NCBI GenBank assembly: GCA_009741485.1 | Contig: CM019218.1 | Coordinates: 41,149,894 to 41,213,893 of the forward strand | Direction of reading: 5' to 3' | DNA from: Malurus cyaneus samueli | Taxonomy: Eukaryota > Chordata > Aves > Passeriformes > Maluridae | DNA length: 64,000 bases | Shown: one piece after another, positions 58,634 to 64,000 of the stretch | How the letters are laid out: the number at the start of each line of letters is the position of its first letter | Numbering within the stretch: position 1 is the stretch's first letter | Made by a program: the position numbers and the translations under genes | The notes under the pieces: model-generated | Told to the model about the DNA's origin: nothing | Databases searched by the model: none | Seen by the model: the letters and a program-made list of their open reading frames with translations, nothing else

Positions 58634-60172
58634 TTCCTGTGGGTTTTGTTTCCACTTAATCACTTTATTCTTTATCTTGTTATTTGGAACTTTGCTCCTG
58701 TTATTCACCAATACCGTCCCTAAAGCTGTTAGCATAAGGTATCCCTTTGCTTTATTTAGAGAAACCTGTGCTGCACTAATGGGAATCACGCTGGTAATGC
58801 AGGGGAATTACCCGTTTTCCCAAGTGTTTCAAGGATGATGTGTGCTGAAGTACAAGGTGACACTGTGCAGGGATAGAACATTTATAAACAGTGAAAATGG
58901 GATCACTTTCTGTGTCTTAACTGCAGCAAGTGAAACTCAGCACAGCTTTCACTTTTGTATCTCTGGGAGCAGGCCTTTGATTGTTAAGGTAAAATGAGGG
59001 GAATACAGGCATATCTTCCTCCCAAACTTTCCACAAAAGTGTTGTCCAGCTGAAGTTCTGAGAATAAAGAGGGTTTTTTTCCTGTCTTTTCTTAAGCAAA
59101 CTGCAGTGATCTGTAACAGCCTGTCCTAACAAGATCCCATAGGTCATTTCAGTCACAGCTTTCATCATTTATTTAAAATTTAATCTCATTTAAATCCATC
59201 CCACACACTAATGATAACCTAATTATTACAGGGAATTGGCAGAACTTTCCTCAGTACCCACTCATAATTTTTTCTTTAGGTTCGTCCTCTTTTGATACTC
59301 TTAATGCTTGACTCAAAGGGGTTTGATTATGTTACAGAAGGAACATCAGATGGGTTATGACAAAGGAAGACACAACTTTTTAAATTGGTTTCTGTGAACT
59401 AGCTATTTCACAGCATCTCTGTTGGGATGACCATTTCAGGACAATAAGACCTCTAATAGCATAATGTGCCACGATACCAATGTATTCACTGCACAGAAGA
59501 AAGATGTGGCATTTACCTACACAGAATATGCTTTTACACGGAAAGAGCACCCACATCCCCTTTAATCTCTGTCAGAAATGTTCCATCTTGAATGGACTCT
59601 GCAGAACTGTTGTTTGATTTGACCTTTTCCAGGTAGCCTGATTTGAGTATGTATAGACACAACGAGGAATAACATTTATGTTGGAGAAGAAGCCACTGCC
59701 TGAGCAGCTGCACACTGAACACCACAGACTTCACCTGCTCTGACCTGAGTCCCTTTGCAGTGGAGAGCCCATGGGTGTCCCTTTGGAGGCCCATGGGAGT
59801 CCCTGGACTCAGGATAAACATTACTTAGCAACAACCAAAACCTAAGTGCATTGCCAATTTCCTTCTCATACTAAAGACAAAACACAGCACTGTATACCAA
59901 ATAATAGGAAAATTAGAAAAGAAATTAACTCCATGGCAGCTGAAAAAAAACCTAGATGTGAGCTCACAGTTTGCAGCCTCGGGTTACAGCAAATTTAGCT
60001 ACTCCTGCTGAGCAAGTAAAATTTAGCAAAGAATGTACTACTAAATCACACAGTGTTGCAGATCTATGTAACGCATTCTACTTAAAACATACTCATGCTA
60101 AACTTTTTTTATTTCTCAACACATGTGCAGATTTGTCTTATTAACAAGCAAAGGCATTATATAAGCTGACTG

Positions 60173-60210
60173 TTAATAATATCCAAGTTATTAAACTTGG
60201 ATATTATTAA
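60173..60210. repeat. Perfect inverted repeat, 17-bp arms, 4-nt loop
   Basis: Left arm TTAATAATATCCAAGTT (60173-60189), loop ATTA, right arm AACTTGGATATTATTAA (60194-60210). Immediately after it, TTCAGTT-ATTA-AACTGAA (about 60217-60234) repeats the design with the same loop and 7-bp arms. It is AT-rich and able to form a cruciform. Confidence 0.95.
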
Positions 60211-61704
60211 ACTGAAATTCAGTTATTAAACTGAACTTGGTGGGCCAAGAAGTTTTTGTTTTGTACCATCCCTGAAAGAAAATCCGTGCTGTGCAACTCT
60301 GCATGCCCATTGCTCAGCACTAATGTCTGACTCTGCCTCGGTCTGTGGAAAAGTTGTTTGTTCTTGCTGCAACTGGCTCTGCTGAGGACTAGAGGTGCTT
60401 GTTCTGAGCACCTGTCACAGCTCAAATTCAGGTGTTGGACACCAGAGGTAGTCGCCTTTGTCCCTGTTTACAGCCCTGAAGGCTACTGCATTGTTACTTC
60501 TTTTACAGGAAGAGATATTGTAAAACTTAAGAGTGGCTAAAACCAAGATCTTTAAATGGGTCAATGAAGGCACAAGAGAAAAAAAGTTATAAAATTATAA
60601 TTAGAACTTGAAAGAAAAAAACGTGATTGAAGAAGAACAGCATATGTGAGCTCTTTTTAAGGAGATGAGGAGAAAAAAAGGAAGCCTTGTGACAAAGTAG
60701 ACAAAATGCTGTCCTATTATATGCTTAAGTGAGAATCTCTTTGTACCAAGACAAAAGAAAATTGCTGTGGGTCAAGGTAGTGTGATTTACTTCTTTTTCC
60801 ACTGACTTGCTCCCTTCTGCAGAGATGACAAGCATAAAAGTCACATCACTGCAAAGTCTGTCTCCTCAGGCTAAATGAACTCCCACACGAATGGGCAGCG
60901 ATTTATGAGCTGAGTCCTTTTGGTGAAGGGTGCGTGAGGAGCATTCACTAACCAGGGTTAGACAGGCAGAAGATGAGGGAACTATTACTCACATGAATCA
61001 TGATCTAAATATCACAGACAATTGATGCAATCATCCTTCTTTATTTGATTAAGGACAAAAGGCCTGATTCTGATACCTTTAGTGGAGGCAATCTCTCGTT
61101 GTGGAAATAGTGCCTTGACTTTGCATGGGATGATTTAAAAGTCTGGACTCAGAGGGATGCTAAAATTTAAATTAATAATTTTTCTTTTCTTTTCTTCCAC
61201 AGAGAACAGCCTATGTAGAACACTAAGCTGTGAAGTCTGCCATGGCCAGCAGTGTTTAAGTGGACCAAAAGAAGAATTACAGATCCATTGTGAAATTCTG
61301 TGAAATAAATTTCAAATTGCATTGCAATAATGTTCTTCAAGTATCATCTTAGAGTAAGTAAAACCTTGTAAAGAAATTGCTTGCCCACATAATAATTGCT
61401 GATCTATGTGATTAGAAATTGAAATGTTCCTTTGCAAATGATATAGCCTTTATTTTGCATGAATATAATACACACCCATTATCTGGAACATTTTTTCATG
61501 CAACTTTAACACCAGTGTGTTCCTCATAGTCCACAGACATCTTCAATGTTCTAGAACAGTGTTCTAAGCCAGCAAAGTTTCTGTTGATTCATGTGAATGA
61601 TCAGACAATTGATTTATGACCGGAACTGACACACTGACTCCAGGCCCAGGTATCCAAATTTATTACTGTCTAAATCAATAGGTTTGCCTACATAAAATAA
61701 ATAC

Positions 61705-61737
61705 AATATAAATAAATAAATATATATATATATATGA
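61705..61737. repeat. AT-rich microsatellite (AAAT)n/(AT)n
   Basis: Short run of AAAT units passing into about nine AT units. Ordinary simple repeat. Confidence 0.9.
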
Positions 61738-64000
61738 CATTTTCTTGTGCTTTCAAGCACTGAAATGTGTAAGTGCCCTGCTCAGCAATAACAAAATCAG
61801 CTCTAGGTTATTAATTCTGTGTTCAGAAGAAACCCAAAACACAGCCCCATATTAGCCACTGGAGAGAAAAGTAACTATACCTCAGCTCAAATCACTACAG
61901 CTACAATCTTACCTATTTCTAATGCAGAACTTGTGAGTTTTCCCCCCATTATTTCTCACCCAAACATTGGCTATTTACCCAAACAACCGCTGCCTGACTC
62001 TTGTGGATTTTAATGCCTGACTTTGCTCCAATGATGTCCTTAATGTTGGTCATGCTACCACAAGAACATTTTTTAATTCACAGCTTGAAGTAGGATTGTA
62101 CCACTGAGCAAGGGCATTTCTCTCTGATAGCCAGCTCACAGTGTTCTGCTGGAAGTTTTCACTCCCTCATAAATCAGACATTTCTGATTTACTGATTTTC
62201 TGATCAGACAAACCTGCTCTGCTAAACATGCCTGGACTTTTCCACGAAGAGCACTATTACCACCTTGTGGCTATTGAGGCCACCTATTACACTCAGAAAA
62301 ATAGTGCTTGAATGCATTGCAGCCTCCTAAATTGTCAGCCTTCTCTGCTTTATCTTTGCTTTCAGCTGCATGCACAGAAACTAGGGAACTAAAGCATTAA
62401 GAACAAATAGCCCTAACACATTCCACATATTATTTTAAAATCAAAGAGAAAAAACCAAAAAACTGTAAATCTTGATCCTCCAAATGTCTGAAACTTTTCT
62501 TCTGGAAACCCTTACAATCTTTTCTGCCGAGTTTAGCAAGTTGTGCTTGTGTACCTTTAAGGGAAAAAGTTCAAAAGGGTTGTGAGACTGGGCCCAGTAA
62601 CTTCTGAAACATACTGGTTTAGTAACAACAGAGGAAAAAAAATATTCTTATGTCCATGGTCAATAAAATAATGTGCTTGGTAGAAAAGGCACAACTGAAC
62701 ATAAAATTAGCCTAGTAATGTAGAATGCAACCTTTGGTTGTGATTTTGTTGGGAAATGGCCCTAGGGAGCTCAGAAGGGAAGTGCCATAATGCAGGTAAT
62801 GAAGAAAGAGTGTGCAGAGAGGGCATTCTGGCTTCTGTCCGAACATACATGGATATTCAGTGTTCAACTTTTTATTCATCCTTTCCTTCTTCTAAAGGAA
62901 AGCCCTTCCTGTTGTGAGACATAGCTGCAGCTGTTTATGTGATTTTAGAATTATTAATCTTAACCTGGACTGAAGGTTCTGCAAAAAAGTTTCCCAGGTG
63001 GGATAGCGTAAGGGTGAGGTTTTCAGAGGGTAATGCAAGTCCCTGGCACAATTTTAAGCATTATGGTGCCAAAGTCTTACAATATTTCGGAGGAAATTTG
63101 GGTGATGCTTGCATCATCCAGTCAAGCCTGTGCCAGGCTTGGGCCCAGGACTGGCACAGCACATCCACCCCTGATTGTCTGCTTTTGCCTCTGCAGAGTG
63201 TCCTGAGTTGTATGGCCCAGAACCTGCAATTGCACTGCTATGGACTTACCTGGACACCTTCCTGGAAGTTTTTTGGCCTTGAGATGTTGGTGAGTTCATT
63301 TTATTTTCTGGATAGCATCATATTTGTGCTGAGAAATATGTAAACCAATAGTAACAAAGAGAAAAGCTTGACAGCATAAGTTACTAGTGTTCTCCAGGCT
63401 TTTACCTGTAGAGGGAATTTATTTTGCCCTCCTAAGACTGAGATTTGTATAAAGGTGGATTTATAAGAGCATGTAAATTATTGCCTTAATAATTAACATT
63501 TCCAATCTTGTTGGTAACTCAGTACCTGACTTCCTCACATGGTCCTATAAATCCAATCAAGTCTGTTTCTGCATCTCAAAACAAATTGATACCTCCAAAA
63601 ATATGTCCTCAAATCAGTTTTGAAACTAAGGAATTAAAATCCTTGATCGCTTTAATCCTTCTGAAGAATATATCTCAAATCTGTCAACAGAAGTGATTCT
63701 GCTAGGAATTCACCAAATGCACATAAAAATACTGGGTTTTTTCTCCACAAAGGAAAGCATCCTTTTATATCTGGCTGAGGCAAAGATTGATGTTGGGCTT
63801 AATAACTACTACAGATGATAGAAGGAAAAAAACAGGTTACATCTTCCCTTTATCCAGTCAGCAATATCTGGCTTATCAACACTGTCACAAATATTAATTA
63901 TTGGTAATTACCATGTTTTACACTAATTCATAGCTAGAATGGAGAGAAGAGCATCAAAATAATGATCAACATTACAAAATTATGGTGTCTAATTAAACAG

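Larger units (their letters stand above)
58634..64000. other. Intergenic DNA to window end
   Basis: AT-rich flank with no recognised gene. It contains a perfect hairpin at 60173-60210, an AT microsatellite near 61705-61735 and two exon-like blocks with acceptor and donor consensus (61203-61353 and 63197-63289) that I cannot assign. The 134-residue frame at 62939-63343 includes the second block but resembles nothing known to me. Confidence 0.4.

Noticed and set aside
59534..59821. 95-residue minus-strand frame
   Set aside because: No family motif, no splice or promoter context, and partly made of a short degenerate repeat around 59750-59810.
45000..64000. Expected neighbours TESMIN or galanin
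   Set aside because: I searched by eye for cysteine-rich CXC motifs and the galanin peptide on the readable frames and found neither.

Overview
The window reads as bird genomic DNA. It is AT-rich, carries several truncated copies of the CR1 LINE family that dominates bird repeats (copies on both strands, some ending in the typical CATGATTCT-like 3' tail), and contains one vertebrate multi-exon gene whose protein is closest to avian/mammalian carnitine palmitoyltransferase 1A. CR1 is also found in turtles and crocodilians, so 'bird' is an inference from repeats plus protein sequence; I cannot name the species.

Layout. 1-8.9 kb: intergenic, with one CR1 copy (about 5.05-5.79 kb) and a 113-nt pure purine tract (6441-6553). 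9.0-11.4 kb: two separate CpG islands (about 8.99-9.64 and 11.10-11.42 kb), which I read as the promoter region of CPT1A; a strong donor closes a likely non-coding first exon at 9497. 11.4-21.2 kb: first intron, with an internal CpG-rich block at 18.74-19.09 kb that looks regulatory, plus CR1 pieces. 21.2-42.0 kb: the complete CPT1A coding region in 18 coding exons on the + strand, all with GT-AG introns. Adding the exon lengths gives 2313 nt including the stop, so a 770-residue protein, against 773 in human. Malonyl-CoA-sensing residues (E3, H5), two membrane segments, the catalytic histidine (H473) and the CoA/carnitine contact residues are all in place at the same numbers as in human. 42.0-44.9 kb: presumed long 3' UTR with several AATAAA signals and a striking 15-bp GATC-rich minisatellite (43147-43375). 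45-64 kb: gene-poor flank with old CR1 pieces, a probable solo LTR (58.13-58.63 kb), a perfect 17-bp-arm hairpin and some homeodomain/SOX-motif-rich stretches that may be conserved enhancers. I found no second protein gene, no tRNA or rRNA, and no CRISPR.

Functionally there is one story: CPT1A is the malonyl-CoA-regulated outer mitochondrial membrane enzyme that commits long-chain fatty acids to beta-oxidation, and the upstream islands and the intron 1 block are the likely control regions. I looked for an undescribed system and did not find one. The most unusual items are the GATC minisatellite in the 3' UTR, a pair of related ~380-bp unknown blocks flanking exon 17, the two-island promoter layout, and the 60.2 kb hairpin.
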